A stretch of DNA of 64,000 nucleotides from Thereva unica (GCA_949987705.1 OX465282.1:5754501-5818500), one strand, 5' to 3'; shown: positions 43,871-56,203, numbered from the stretch's first letter. Notes: generated from the letters alone by a model not told the origin. Numbers and translations: made by a program.

Positions 43871-45844
43871 CAGCAAAAGTTTATTCCTTTTTCTGCCCTG
43901 GTGTATTTTTGTTGTTGCTGTCTGTTGTTATTGTCCGTATATCCCTACAAGCTTTTGCCTTAACTGCATAGCGTTAAAAACTTTGTCATGACCAAAATAA
44001 TGAACATACACTACCGTTTCACACAGTTTCTGCTGAAAGTGGAGGGTTTTACATTACACATATACATACACTAGTATTAAACATTAAAGAAACTTTCGGA
44101 AGGGCCCTTCAGTGCTGTCTAAGCCCTTAAGCTAAAGGATCTCGTTAACTATTGTCGCTGTGTACGGTTATCCCTTCCTGGGATAGTACAGCAGCTATTC
44201 TCTAGCTTCCATATTTAGAAAGGACATCCCCGTGAATGGATGCTATTTTTAGGCATGGAACGACAACGATGTCGACTAACATTTTTTTTTTGTAGAGTCG
44301 TCAAAATTTTTAATCCTCACCTCGGGGGTAGGCTGAAACGAGCTGGTGGGTGGGTGTACACACAAATAACGTTGGAATCCCAGGTGAAAGGAAGATTTTT
44401 TTTTTATGGTGTCCTGTATAAAATGCAAGAATCCTGTCAGCCCAAAAGCCTCGTGGGTACGAAGGATAACAGAGTTGATTGCATGTAAAGTGGCTACCAA
44501 TTTCACTCCGTCAACAAAGGACCATCTCTCGTCAGGTGCTTCGTAGACAACAAATTCACTACACTTGCCATTTGTTTTTGTTGGGTCCTTTTTCATTATC
44601 ATGAAATTTTTCGTTCTTGAGTTTTGCAAAGGATTTATGAGCTTTTTAGTATTTTAACTACATACATACATATATAAGAAAAAAGTCCCTGGGATTGAAA
44701 AAGGGGAGCTGCTACTACACAAAAACAAAAAATGAGTCTAGCGATATGCTTTTCTTTTGATCCTGGCTGGCTATACAGACAAGGAGGTGCTTTAAGCTAT
44801 GCTGCTGTCCACCATGGGAGATAAAGGATGCTCTCATCCCACCTACCATACCACCACCACCACCACCTACCACTACTACCGGCTATCATGCCGCAGTAGA
44901 GTTAATTTCGAAGCTTTATGTTGTGAATGGGAATTAGTTTTTGCATATCAAAGTGTTTTTAACACTGAACACCACGGGGTAGCACGCCGGCGGGGGCGGT
45001 TGGGGGTGAGAAAGGAAGTTTCTGGGAAAGTTTTTATACTTCAAAAGGATTGCGGTAATTAAGTTATATTCTTTTTATTACCATCAAAATGTGATACAAT
45101 AAATTCTCTGTAAAAAAAAAATTGAAATTAAATTTTTCTTTTATAGTGCCGATAATAAAAGCGGATTTTCTGATTAAATTTGAATCCTTTGTTATTGAAT
45201 TAAAACGATATACGCGATATTTAAAAGGACGAAAATGTGTTTTTAATTGCAGTTTTTATGAGTGTCCTTTTTTTAGAGTTGTCTGGGTTTTTTTTGTATT
45301 TATTTTGTTCGTTAAGTTAAAAAATTAAAATTATTGTCTTTAGCCTTTACTTCTTCTTCTTCTTTGATCCGTTAGCTGGCGGTCCGAGCGGGACGTCCCC
45401 GCAACGGATACGTTGCTGTCGGTGCCGCTAAGCATTTACTTAAGTTCTTCGTTACAATGTTTGCTTAAAATTAATATCATTGATCGTTTTGATCGTTTTT
45501 GCATCGTCCCTAGGTATTCCTTCTGCCAGTGCTTCCACAAGTTGCAATGAAGTTGCTGCTGGTAGTAGGGCGGCGCAGGGTAGGACAAAGTGCCAAAACG
45601 CTGGCCAAAACCCCTAAAATGAAGATTCTATTTCGGGACTTTCTCTTTGCAGAATTTTAAGTAGGGGCCCCGAGGGTCACAGGACATCTGTCCTCGGAGT
45701 ACAGGTGCGTTTTCTCCATTTGTAGGATCAGTTCGAAAGTGGCCGTTACACGAGACGCAGCTATCGAAGTTTGCAACACATATTGTGCATTGGAAATAAC
45801 TATTTGTTAAATAGTGCCAATTGGTGTTTTTGAGAAGTTTAAAA
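43871..45844. other. No supported gene; simple repeats
   Basis: Includes an (ACC)n run at about 44851-44867 and T-rich stretches. A minus-strand frame at 44629-44276 is open for 117 codons and is followed by a plausible GTGAGG donor at about 44319. I could not tie it to any protein or partner exon. Confidence 0.4.
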
Positions 45845-45863
45845 ATGAATTCTGCTCGTGAAG
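45845..45863 (+). CDS. Small two-exon gene, exon 1
   Basis: The ATG at 45845 starts MNSARE plus one base of a Gly codon, followed by a strong GTGAGT donor at 45864. The phase fits exon 2 at 46228. Confidence 0.5.
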
Positions 45864-46227
45864 GTGAGTGGAATTAAATCGAATACGTATAATCGTGAAA
45901 TATTCATTGCAGAATTATTGATATGAATTTAAATAAATCAACTTTTTTGCAAAACGCAGAGAAACACTAATTTTTCAAATAACTTAAAGTTTATTAGTCG
46001 CTCTCGCTCGTTGTCTTAAAAAATTTTTTTTTTCACTTGTCATAGTCTAAATAAAAAAACAAGAAGTAAATTAAAGTCACCTGATCACGAATTAAATATT
46101 ATTTTTTAAATTTTCTTGTATTTTCCGGGGCATATCGAGTATCGGGTTTTTCCTGCGTTTTAATGCTTTTCTTTGTTTTTAAATTTTAGTCGAAGCGACT
46201 AAATTTAACGTTTTTTTATGTTTTCAG

Positions 46228-46631
46228 GAACCCAAAGAGTACTTCAATTAACACGAAAAGAGATCTTCTGCTTAATTAAATATGCTCTTTCTACTGAATC
46301 TGCTGACGAATTAGCTCTCACTATTGAGAAGCACATGACGCTCCAATTGGGATTCGCATACTTCATGACTGAAGAAGTAAAGAAAATTTTTAAATTCGTC
46401 ATGTACAAATTGAGTTCTTTATGGAAAGAGGCTCGCCGGAAATATGAATGGGTTTTCAACAAGAATGCGGATTGGCTGAGCAGTCAATTGATCCTATCGG
46501 AGGACGGATCTTCTCAAAGTACTTCGGAGACAAAGACAATCGGTGGTCGACCTTCTACAAGTTTTTCGGATAGCAGTGAAAGGTCCACAAGGCGAAAAAC
46601 CGAGAAATTGAGAGAAGACCACAGCCTATAA
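46228..46631 (+). CDS. Small two-exon gene, exon 2; conserved GRPxxxF-SSER-RRKTE motif protein
   Basis: Acceptor ATGTTTTCAG ends at 46227. The exon gives TQRVLQLTRKEIFCLIKYAL..., rich in Lys/Glu and probably helical. Near the end is GGRPSTSFSDSSERSTRRKT, then EKLREDHSL and TAA. With exon 1 the product is 140 residues. I recall a G-R-P-x4-F-x2-S-S-E-R-S-x-R-R-K-T-E-x-L-R motif in large families of uncharacterised arthropod and cnidarian proteins that multiply like mobile elements. Those proteins are usually longer, so this copy may be truncated. Function unknown. Confidence 0.55.
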
Positions 46632-46924
46632 GAACTCTAATGATAATATGCTGTAATGTGAATATGCATTTTTTCATGTGGTCGTCCGCCATATTGGATC
46701 CGCCATCTTGTTTTTTTGAAAAAATAATCTCAAATTCGTAATCAGTGACCCCGAAAACCCCCGAGTATACAATTTCACGAAGATTACTTAACTTTTGATG
46801 TTTTGGCCGGCTTTTTTGGCAATTTGTCCTACTGTGCGGCGCTTTCATATGTGCACTTGTACCGGGCGAAATTTCAGAAATTAAGATTTATAAAAAATTT
46901 GATTTAAAAAAAAAAGAAAAAAAG

Positions 46925-48570
46925 GACTGAAAGACGTTACCAACTGGAACGAGAATACTCCCAATTACACCGGGAGGTAAAGAGAAGTGTCCGGCGTGAT
47001 AAAAGGCAGCAGATAAATGAGCTCGCAGAAAAAGCGGAAAACGCGGCAAACACAGGCAACAGTAAGGTGCTGTACCAAATTACTAAACAGCTCACGGGAA
47101 AGCACTCTACTAAAAAGCATGCCGTTAAGAGTGCGGATGGAAGGCTGCTGGGCAGCGACGAGGAGCAGCTCCAAAGATGGAGAGATTACTTCTTCGCCGC
47201 CCTGAATGGTTCATTTACACAGGAACCTCAGAAAACCAGCAACAATGCACAGCCAATAAGAATCACCACCCGGGCCCCATCCAAGACGGAAATAGTAACC
47301 GCAATTCATGCGATGGCCAATGGTGAAGCAGCTGGAAAAGATGGCATCCCGCCAGAATTGTTGAAAGCCGATTCAAGCCTCATAGCAGATGCGCTTCAGC
47401 CAATCCTGGAAATAGCATGGAACACCTGTACCTTTCCGGAGGATTGGACGGAAGGTACCATAGTCAAAATACCAAAAAAGGGGACCTAACAATATGCGAC
47501 AACTGGAGAGGCATCTGTTTACTATCTACAGTGGGCAAAATTTTGACCCATATATTACTATCTAGGATAAGTGAGGCAGTAGACCGAACGTTTAGGAGGC
47601 AGCAGGCCGGATTCAGGAAGGGCCGCTCATGTATTGATCATATCAACACCTTACGAATAATAGTGGAGCAGTCTACTGAATTCCGATCCCCCCTTTACCT
47701 TGCTTTCGTAGATTATGAGAAAGCGTTCGACTCGGTCAATAGGAGCTTTATATGGCAGGCACTACGGCGACGAGGACTGCCTGATAAAATAATAGAATTG
47801 ATAAAAGCCCTATATAACAATTCCAAATGCAGAGTTCTCCATAATGGAAAATTATCCGACAGCTTCGAGGTGAGCTCAGGAGTACGACAAGGATGCCTAC
47901 TCTCACCTTTACTATTTCTTATAGTAATAAATGACATCCTTGTCGGCGCTCTAGATAGTAGAACAGGCGGCATACAATGGGGTTTGTTAGACCGCCTTAA
48001 GGATCTCGACTACGCAGATGATATCTGTTTGCTGGCCCACAGACACCAGGACCTCAAAAACATGATTAACAATTTGGCAACAGAAAGTAGTCCAGCAGGC
48101 TTAAGGCTAAATCCGACTAAAACTAAAGAAATGCGGATAAATGTAAACACCATTGAACGAAATGCGCTGAATAACCGTGACGTTGAACTGGTCGATAAAT
48201 TCTGCTACCTCGGTAGTATTATTACCGAAAATGGCGGTGCAGAAGAAGATGTCAGTTCCAGAATAAATAAAGCACGAAGCGCATATGCATGCCTGTTCCG
48301 CATATGGAGATCAACGGAGATCTCAACTAACACCAAATTGCGGCTGTTCAACTCCAACGTTAAGGCAGTACTTTTGTTCGGTTGCGAAACATGGAAAGTC
48401 ACCCAATTCATCACAAGGCGCCTACAAGTCTTCATCAACAGATGCCTTCGTCGTATCCTAAAAATCCGCTGGCAGGATAGAATTTCAAACGAAGAACTAT
48501 GGCGCCGTGCCGGCCAAGAAAGGATAGACGACCAAATCAGACAAAGGAAATGGAATTGGGTTGGCCTTTT
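46925..48570 (+). pseudogene. LINE reverse transcriptase, frameshifted
   Basis: The first frame (46925-47489) has LEREYSQLHREVKRSVRRDK and the RT motif EAAGKDGIPPELLKA. The second, one base out of register, runs to 48619. It carries QQAGFRKGRSCIDHI, FVDYEKAFDSVNR, SGVRQGCLLSPLLF, LDYADDICLL (catalytic YADD at about 48010) and the C-terminal LFGCETWKVTQFITRRLQVF with NRCLRRILKIRW. The frame break lies in the homopolymer AAAAAAGGGG at about 47475-47485. After RQRKWNWVG the expected continuation is missing, so a deletion is likely near 48565. The endonuclease end is also missing. Apart from these it is the best preserved LINE RT here. Confidence 0.85.
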
Positions 48571-48639
48571 ACCTACTGGGGTCGCTGGTTCTCTGAACGC
48601 CGCTCCGTGTGGAAGCTGATGCTGCCAATATTCTATTGG

Positions 48640-50368
48640 GTTCAGACAAATTTGTGATAACGGCGAGCATGTCTGTGGTTGCTTTTTGGTGCCTCCCCAG
48701 GTTCTTGATCCTTGCCCTCGGTTTGTCGGGAAGGAGTTTGCGAAATCGGTGCCCTGGTTCCCTCCATGGGGTCACCAATTCTACTCAGACCTTCCTTGCA
48801 TTGTTCCCCTCCCTCCTGGCGGGCGGGAGTTTCTATTTAAGGAATCATGTATTGAATACCAAAGTACAACTATGAAATAAGCTCAAATGCAGACATCAGA
48901 TTTTGATCTAATCACACCTTAAAAATCCAATTCCCAAGTAACTAAGTATTCCTCGATAGTATTCCAATTATTCTCCCAACTTTATGACAATTCCTTCTAC
49001 TCTAATCCAAAAATCTATTATCAGTACATCCTTACAAATGATTTAATCAACCATAAACCTTTCTTGCTTCTATTCATTTATGTCTGCTATACCTTCTCTC
49101 TCTCCCTCTCTGTAGCATTCACTGAACTGTTGAATATCGTAAAGTTCCCCCCCCCCCTCCCACATTCCCTTCCTGCCATTTTTTCATCTAATCATGGACG
49201 ATTTCAAGTTTCTGGTATCTGGGTTATGGGCTGCGTACGTGTTCTACATAAGAAAACAATCAACGAAAACTTCCAAAAAAGACTTCGATAATTAATTTCT
49301 GACTATCATCCTTCGTAACACTGTGTTATCAAAAGGCGTAAATTCCCATGGGTGGAAGTCGTACAGAGCGGTTTTACGGTTCCGTTTTGGATGGGAACGG
49401 GTTATCCTAGAGTGTGTATCGCGCACCAGAAGAAACCGGAGCAGAACTTCTCCGGTTGACACCGATAAGGATTATGTACAATCCGTGAACTCTTATGGGC
49501 TATGAAAGTCCTTTTTTTATTGAGAAGGGCTCTCAACTTAGAAGAACTTTTGTCAAGAGAAAGTCCTTAACTTTAACAACACTCCGACCCTTAAGATTAT
49601 CTCGAGTCTCTATGATACTTAAGGACTATATACAGTGAGCCAGAGAAGTCACAACCAATGAAGCTCTACAATAGAGGAATGGGCGTCCGACTCGCAATTC
49701 TGTTACAGTCTATCGGTCTGATCTAAACTTTAATCAATCGCAGCTGAATGTGATGCGGATTCCCTTTTTTTTCTTGGGGGCGTATGTAAGCATTCTTTTT
49801 CCATACCAGAAAAACGGATTGCGACAATCAAATGTCAAAAGATGGATTGGAAACGTCAATTTATCATTACAGAGCTAGTGCCATCTATGAGCTGAAGTAT
49901 GGGCGGTTATCCTTTTGATGAACGACCATCCCGTTTATACGATGGGCGTCTTTTGTTGGTCTTGATCGTTATTTATTGTCATCCTAATTCCGACAAGGGT
50001 GATAATCGTTCTCTGGGCACTTGACAACACAAACACACTTAAAAAAACAAAACAGACAGCCATTTCCATTTCGAGACAAACTTTTTCCGGTCGAGAGAGA
50101 AACAACACTAAATACATGATTGGATGTTGTTATACACACCCAATATGTTTCCACTGAATAATAGACCAACAGGAGTCTCTTTACCACACTATCATGCTAC
50201 AAAGGAGCCAGAATCGGTAGAGTAAATGGCACTCATGACGAGGAGGATATCAGCTGTTGAGATGACCTTGGGAATATTTTGTAGGTGTTCTTTCTGAATC
50301 ATTCATTCTTCCTTGTTTCAATTCTTTTTTGTTTTTTGTCGGGCGTTCAACATCGATAAATCGACATT
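48640..50368. other. No gene identified
   Basis: The first 200 bp may still be LINE 3' sequence (translation ..EADAANILLGSDK). The rest is AT-rich with a C-run at about 49148-49157 and short frames only. Confidence 0.4.
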
Positions 50369-50785
50369 CATTACGTTTACATGATTTACTTGAGTTCTTG
50401 ACTTGAAATTTACTTGAAACTCAAGTTGCGTTTTCGGTTCGCTTACTTGACTTCAAAATGTCTTGAAATTTTCTTGAACTGACATTTGACCTTTCATATT
50501 ATAACAGAAAGTAGCTCCATATTATAATATAAATAACTTCACAAATATTGCATCAAAAGTATACATTCCCTACAGCTTTTATCTTCTTCTTGTTCCAAGG
50601 AAAAAATACGCATGCAAAATTTCAAGTATTCAAGTAGCGTTTACATGAGCTTTTTCAAGTCAATCAAACAAATTTTTGTGATTTACTTGACTCAAGATTA
50701 CTTGAAGTCAGGACGAGTTTACATGCATATTTAGTTACTTGAAATCTACTTCAAGTATACTTCAAGTAAGCATGTAAACGTAATG
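50369..50785. mobile_element. 417-bp MITE, CATTACGTTTACATG ends
   Basis: CATTACGTTTACATG (50369-50383) is mirrored by CATGTAAACGTAATG (50771-50785). ATT is repeated directly outside both ends and may be a 3-bp target duplication. The interior is crowded with ACTTGA/TCAAGT words in both orientations, so it folds into many alternative hairpins. No coding frame. Confidence 0.8.
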
Positions 50786-52195
50786 ATTGTTCTTTCTGTT
50801 TTGCCCTTAAGGGATTTTTAACCAGTCATATATACATACATATATCATAATACAATACATATAAAGAAAATATTTTCCAACGTCAGATTCAGTACGCCAC
50901 AGTAGAAATGAAATTAACAGATTCCATGGTATGATGCCGAGAATGACGAATGCTATTGTGAGCCTATTGATTTGTGCCGAATGATTGCGCTCAATTTTTG
51001 ATGATGGTGCTTGAACTGGGTGAGATTTGTTGAAGGATTTAATATCAGGAATTTCGCTTTTCTGATTGATGTTATCGTATTATTTGGAAGATTGTTGCAG
51101 TCGGAAGATTGTTGTCAAGAGTTAAAACGACTAAAAATATTGGATAGTCTTTTTTAAATCAAGTGTTACTAACCGATTCAAAAATAGAATATTCGGTTAG
51201 ATTGTGATGCATTATTTCTTTCAATTAAGTTTGGTTTCTGATGGGGTTTTTTATTGACAAAGCAGGAACATTTAGGTTCCTGGAACATTTAGGTAGATGC
51301 TACCTCGAACGAGTGTTGTGGTGATATGTTGATGTACTGATTTTGATATTGCAACAAAATCACATCAACAGTTAATGCCACATCTAAGAAGTGGTGGAAT
51401 GGTGATTAAGTTTCAAGTGGTGTGCTAGTGGGATGACTACGGGATGGCATCCAAGTGGTTTGCCACTTCGCGGCATATGTGTGCAAATCATTGTATGTGT
51501 GCAAATTATTAACCTTTAAAATGAAAAAAAATCAATAAAGAAGAAAGTGCATTCGGTTCATCCACTGACAGCAAACTACGGCATTTACAATGTTTTCCCC
51601 AAAATATAAACCCAAGTTAGCGGTAAAAAGGCATTTGCCACTTCAAAATTATACCTGTAGACTTGTGGCAAGTGGTGTCAGTCCACTTGCAAAACCCTAC
51701 ATCATTTCTATGCGTGCTGCCTCCCTTGATTTCGTATGATTAAAATATTTCACTTGCCACTTACTCACCACACCACCGCCACGCCAATTTCTCACCATCT
51801 CAGTGCGCATCTTTCCTAATTCTTGCTTCTAGACTTCCTCTGCTATCTCTAACAATTTTCTTTTAAAGGATCTCTGGCAGAACATCTGATAATGGAAAAA
51901 CCAAGTTTTTGGGGTCGCAATGGGTTAAGAAAAGCCGCAATCTTGAAAGAGAGAGCTTGTTTATATCAAATAACTCGTCGGCACAGCTGACAATGATCAA
52001 ATGGCAAAAAAATGTACATCGTAAAATGCAATTTCATTTATTAATTGCACTGGACTTCTACGAATCTCCTGCCGTCAGTGAGATTGCTGCAAGGATTTGT
52101 TTGACGGTGTCCTGCTGTGTATGCTCAATCAGGAAATTGTTTTAAGCTTAAAAACCTCCCCTTAAAAAATTTGCCTTCGACCAGAGAATGCTGCT
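50786..52195. other. No supported gene
   Basis: AT-rich, with a TTTAGGTTCCTGGAACATTT duplication-like stretch (51270-51295) and GTGGCAAGTGGT/CCACTTGC words (about 51455-51790) suggesting another foldback. The frame 51909-52145 (78 codons) has no recognised domain. Confidence 0.35.
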
Positions 52196-52199
52196 AAAA

Positions 52200-52375
52200 A
52201 GAAAATTTCGCCATGATCCTGCTAAGCGACGCTACCACCGCCGCTGCCTTGTCCGCCTCTCGCAGTACATGCACCCCGAAGGATAGCTTCTTATCAGGCA
52301 TCAGTCTGAGGTACTTTACGGCCCTCGAAATTGCGCACGTGTTGAGCTTCAAGCTCAAGTCCGCAGTCGTCCATC
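52200..52375 (-). pseudogene. LINE RT thumb fragment (R1-like)
   Basis: The minus translation reads AVKYLRLMPDKKLSFGVHVL then EADKAAAVVASLSRIMA. This matches the K-Y-L-G-x-x-x-D-x-K-L-x-F-x-x-H-V ... K-A ... L-S-R-x-M pattern in the thumb of R1-like LINEs. Truncated on both sides. Confidence 0.65.
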
Positions 52376-52407
52376 CAGGAACCGATCCATAAACTCAAAC
52401 GTAGCGA

Positions 52408-53529
52408 TTGCAAGCTACTGCGCTATATCCAGGTAAGTATCCAGCACCAGTGTGGTGTAAGGTGCACAGGGTACAGGTGCAGGGTGCAAAAAAGTTGTTT
52501 CGTACTCCTCATACTGGAAAGGGGATAATACATGTTCCCAGGAAAAATATCGACTACATATATTGGGATGACCTCAACGAGCTAGTTGATAGGCTACGCC
52601 AGGAGCGGCGCTTTCATAGGTGCAAATGGTACACTTGCACCAGGCGCAATTGGACGGGACACTTAAAAAAATTAAAAATTGTTACCGTGGCTTCATTTTT
52701 ATAAATTTTAAACGAACTGGACAGAGTGTTTGTGTTTTTTTCCATTATCCTTTTCAAGGTGAGGCTAATCAACTCCATTTCGTTCGCATGTTTTCGTCGC
52801 TTATCCTTTCTTAGCCGGCCCGGTGCCATAGTTCTTGATTTGCTGTTCGTACTAGTTGTACTATTATAGATTAATAATTCAACGAGAGACACATGGATGT
52901 TGTTGAAAGGGCCGAAATTGTTGAAAGTGCTTTCTTTGTCCATAAAAACTGCCAAAATCGATTGCCTTTATTTTATGCAAGATTATACAGTAAAAACTAC
53001 TACATGCAGTTCAGTGACCACCGATTATACCTTGAAATATGAATGCTTAGATAACGACATAGGGACCTTTATTATGGTCTATAGATTTGTGGAGAACAGG
53101 ATTCTGGATGAAACAGCTAGCACACCGCAAAACATCAAGGAACAGATGATGAAGTTCGCAGAAGTGTGAAGAATGGTGGCAATGGCCCCGAAGGCCATCT
53201 ACCAGAAGCTTAAGCAGTACCAAGCTTAAAGGAGCAGCATTAGCAGGAGACCTAGCACCAAAGCAAGATCGCGAAGCAAATCCTAATTGGAAGCAGGCTA
53301 TTATAAGTGTTCCCGTGCGTTCGTTTTCATATATTAAAAGAACTTCACAGAGTGTTGGTGTTTTTTTCCATTGCCCTTCACTGCAATAAAAAGTGAACAG
53401 CTTTTGGGGGCGCAATATGGCATACTGCACCGGGAGCAAAAAACCTAAGCCCCGGCCCTGGGCTACGCATATTGATAGCATCGCAGCAAGCTGGTAATAA
53501 TAGTCGTTTCAAAGTTGTAAGAACATAAG
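52408..53529 (+). pseudogene. ORF A of a putative mobile/virus-like module, split by a hAT insertion
   Basis: The left part of the frame (to 52599) ends ...IDYIYWDDLNELVDRLR. After the inserted hAT element and its target duplication (from 53469), the same frame continues ILIASQQAGNNSRFKVV to a stop near 53529. The W-D-D/N-x-N-E-L-V-x-R-L...L-I-A-S-Q-x-A-G-N pattern is one I recall at the C-terminus of multi-copy uncharacterised insect proteins in mobile or virus-like elements. The element class is not proven. The 5' part of the gene is not recognisable here. Confidence 0.5.
52600..53460. mobile_element. hAT-type insertion, 861 bp, with perfect 8-bp target duplication
   Basis: GGCTACGC is repeated directly at 52592-52599 and 53461-53468. 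The left end starts CAGGAGCGGCGCTT and the inverted right end CAGGGCCGGGGCTT, close to the CAGRGNCGG hAT consensus. Inside, a stretch of about 55 bp around AGAGTGTTTGTGTTTTTTTCC (52719) is repeated at 53350. No transposase frame was recognised; the longest (52897-53169) is unassigned. Confidence 0.85.
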
Positions 53530-53553
53530 ATTATTGAATAAGCAAACAAAATC

Positions 53554-53850
53554 ATGAAAAACTTGGAATTCACTCCCTACTTGAGGAAGTCAGATGTTAT
53601 TATTGGAAAGAAGTATCGGATAAAGTCAGCATGCCGACGCCCAACAACGTTTGGAGATCGTTTTCGACTGCAGCTGCATGGACAGCAACTTTCACTGCGC
53701 ACCAGATATAATTTCATGCCAGAAGAAGCCTTTTCTGACATTAATGGCCGGGGAAATTTCTACATTAGAAATACTGGAGCACAAGGAAAAACATTCGTGT
53801 TTAAATTTGTGCAGCATGAAATTTTGTACGAAATATTAAAACATAAATAA
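53554..53850 (+). CDS. ORF B: 98-residue basic protein, possible OB-fold
   Basis: An intact frame starts at ATG 53554 (MKNLEFTPYLRKSDVIIGKK) and ends with TAA at 53848-53850, which is followed by AATAAAAC. The pattern is a short N-terminal helix, then G-K-K-Y-R-I-K-S, T-x-F-G-x-R-F-R-L-x-L, a polar strand, F-x-D-I-N and G-K-T-x-V-F-K-F. This resembles small beta-barrel proteins that I recall next to the WDxxNELV-type ORF in other insect genomes. It lies about 25 nt after ORF A. A ssDNA-binding role is a guess; no motif proves it. Confidence 0.55.
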   Translation: MKNLEFTPYLRKSDVIIGKKYRIKSACRRPTTFGDRFRLQLHGQQLSLRTRYNFMPEEAFSDINGRGNFYIRNTGAQGKTFVFKFVQHEILYEILKHK

Positions 53851-53879
53851 AACTTATATAGCAAAAAACTCTTTTATTT

Positions 53880-55980
53880 AATTTTCATCTTAAACAAAAA
53901 AATCGCTTATATCTCGGAAACAACAATAATCATATTGCAAAGGCTGAGACTCAAACCAAAACTCAAATTAATGCATCGGAACCTGGCTCAGCAGGATCCC
54001 ACTCAAAGCACACCAAAATTCATAACTGCAGATTCGATCTCTCACCTCGAAAGCCCCACCGAAAACACAGGTTGCATAAGATCCATACAAATAGAGAAGT
54101 TTAAGTCAAGGCGCACTAAGTTCAACAGCTCATCCTAGGCACCTGGCAATTCAATCTAATTCTCTAAGCTCTTCAAGACTCAGCAAAGTTTATCCAATAT
54201 CTTGCAGGTGGCGCTCACTAAATACCCAAGACCACATTCACACCGAAGATAACAACCGATAACGTCACTGTGCTCGTAGTGGCATAGCTATACTACTAAA
54301 ATTGGCTCTGAATACTTCAAAATTAAATAAAAGTATACGTAATCTGATTTAACTACATCTGATATTTTATAACTCCAATGAAAACAAAACATTTTATTGA
54401 GTACTAGTGATCGATAATGGCAATGATAATGTGACTATATATCGAGAACATACTTTCAATACTCCCCTCCGGCGCGTTTTTCTATGGTAAAGCTTGATTA
54501 GAATTATCGTCTGATATTCAAGTGTTCCTTATGTCCTCGCAACGTCAGATTCTGCACCACGAGAAATTTCCTACAGTGAAAAATTGTTTTTAAAGTATCT
54601 TGCCACTTTTGTTTTTCCTTCTCAATCTGCTATTGTATTTCTGCATCTATAAGTTAAAAATTCAGAGTGGCCCCTTGCTCAATTGCGCCACTGATTGTGC
54701 TTCTTATAAGTAGAGCTTGCTTTTGGAGAATCTTGTTATTATTGCGTTTTAAGTCTTTAATTATTTTATTCTTGTTTTTAGTTGTGTTTAAGATTAAAAT
54801 AACACATAAAAAAGCTGATGAACTACATACATATATCCGAAAAAATAACTACAAAGCTCGCGTGCAAATCCCACTAATAAACGTAAATATATCGAGATCC
54901 CAAAGCTTCGGATATTGGATACAATTTTAAATCTTCTCCAAACATATGCTGAGATTACCTTTTAACAAGTGGGGATTGTACATACCTATATCCATACAAA
55001 ACGTCCACAAGAAAACTTCTCTACTAAATAAAATCATTTCGATACTCCCAAAAAATATCATCTTTGTGCATGGCAGAGAAATTGAGCAGAAATCAAAGTT
55101 GAACCAACAAAAAATCTCTAGACATTTTTTTTTGCTAGTAATAAAATATTTGCGTTTTTACCAGAAGCTTAACCATGTGTGACTCCCCTATGTGTGATAT
55201 TTGGAGACTATGTCTGATAGTGGTACTTTGTGTGTTACCTTACCACAAAAAACTAATAAAAAAACCGACAAATCTCAAAATCATGTCTTCAATATGTTGT
55301 TGTTTTCTGCTTCTTATTTGTTTGGCTTTTCTTCACCATATACATACCATCAACAAAAGAGTCAATAACTTGACTTGGTGTCTCGCCCTGAAATACCTTT
55401 CCACCACCCAAAAAAAAAACAAACTTCATATCCACATATCATCATTATAGCATATATATGTGAACATACTTTTTCGCATAGCCACATCAAATCCACATGT
55501 AAGAAGCAACAGGTAAGCAGCAAGCAAGTCACACAAAGCTAACCCAGGATGACTTAAACAAAAGCGTTGAATTTTTATATAAAAACTAGCAAAAGCCCGC
55601 GAGCGTTGCAACGTCTTTCAATAAAAAGAATTATGTGTCCGCGATAGGAAAAAGGTATAGTGAAAAAAGGACCAATCTACAGAAATTGATTTGTTATAAC
55701 TTTTTTAAGATTCGATGATCAAAAATAGTGTACTACGTGCACAACAGACACCTAGCCAATCATGTTCAGAATCGTCTGTATCATCTGCTTCGCTCATGGC
55801 GCCCTCCTCCTAAATTTAAAAAAAAGCGCCAAGAAAAGAAATCAATTTTGCAAATTTGGGCCCCACCGTGCCGCGCAGAAATGGACAATTTGGTACCCAT
55901 AAGAAAATCTAATAAATACTTACTTTTTACTTATTCTACACTGGAACTTCTCATTAGCGCCCCAGGCTTTTTACATTTCG
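53880..55980. other. No supported gene
   Basis: AT-rich with several short frames (for example 54667-54930, 55175-55450) lacking domains. The tract 55580-55625 (AAAACTAGCAAAAGCCCGC-like) may be a retroposon edge. Confidence 0.35.
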
Positions 55981-56008
55981 AAAAGTAAGTTGTTCCCATA
56001 TAATGGCT

Positions 56009-56070
56009 GTGGCTGGAGCAATAAAAACTTTACATTCAAAATTATTTTTTTACTTTTTAGTCCATTCAGC
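56009..56070 (+). repeat. Second copy of the 42.4-kb dispersed block
   Basis: GGCTGGAGCAATAAAAACTT followed by TACATTCAAAATTATT and ACTTTTTAGT, in the same order as at 42419. Confidence 0.6.
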
Positions 56071-56203
56071 GTTTTTTATACTATATTTTTATTTTATTTT
56101 TTTTAGTCAATTATACAGAATGTAATACATAAAGTAACAAAGCGGCCGACTGTGGATAGGTTTTGGGTAGACGAACAAAAACTCGTATGGGTGGGGGGAG
56201 CAA

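Noticed and set aside
44276..44629. 117-codon minus-strand frame with a possible splice donor
   Set aside because: No recognisable domain, no partner exon and no start context; composition is compatible with chance in repeat-rich DNA.
48569..48778. Minus-strand frame overlapping the LINE 3' end
   Set aside because: Lies opposite LINE-derived sequence and has no independent support.
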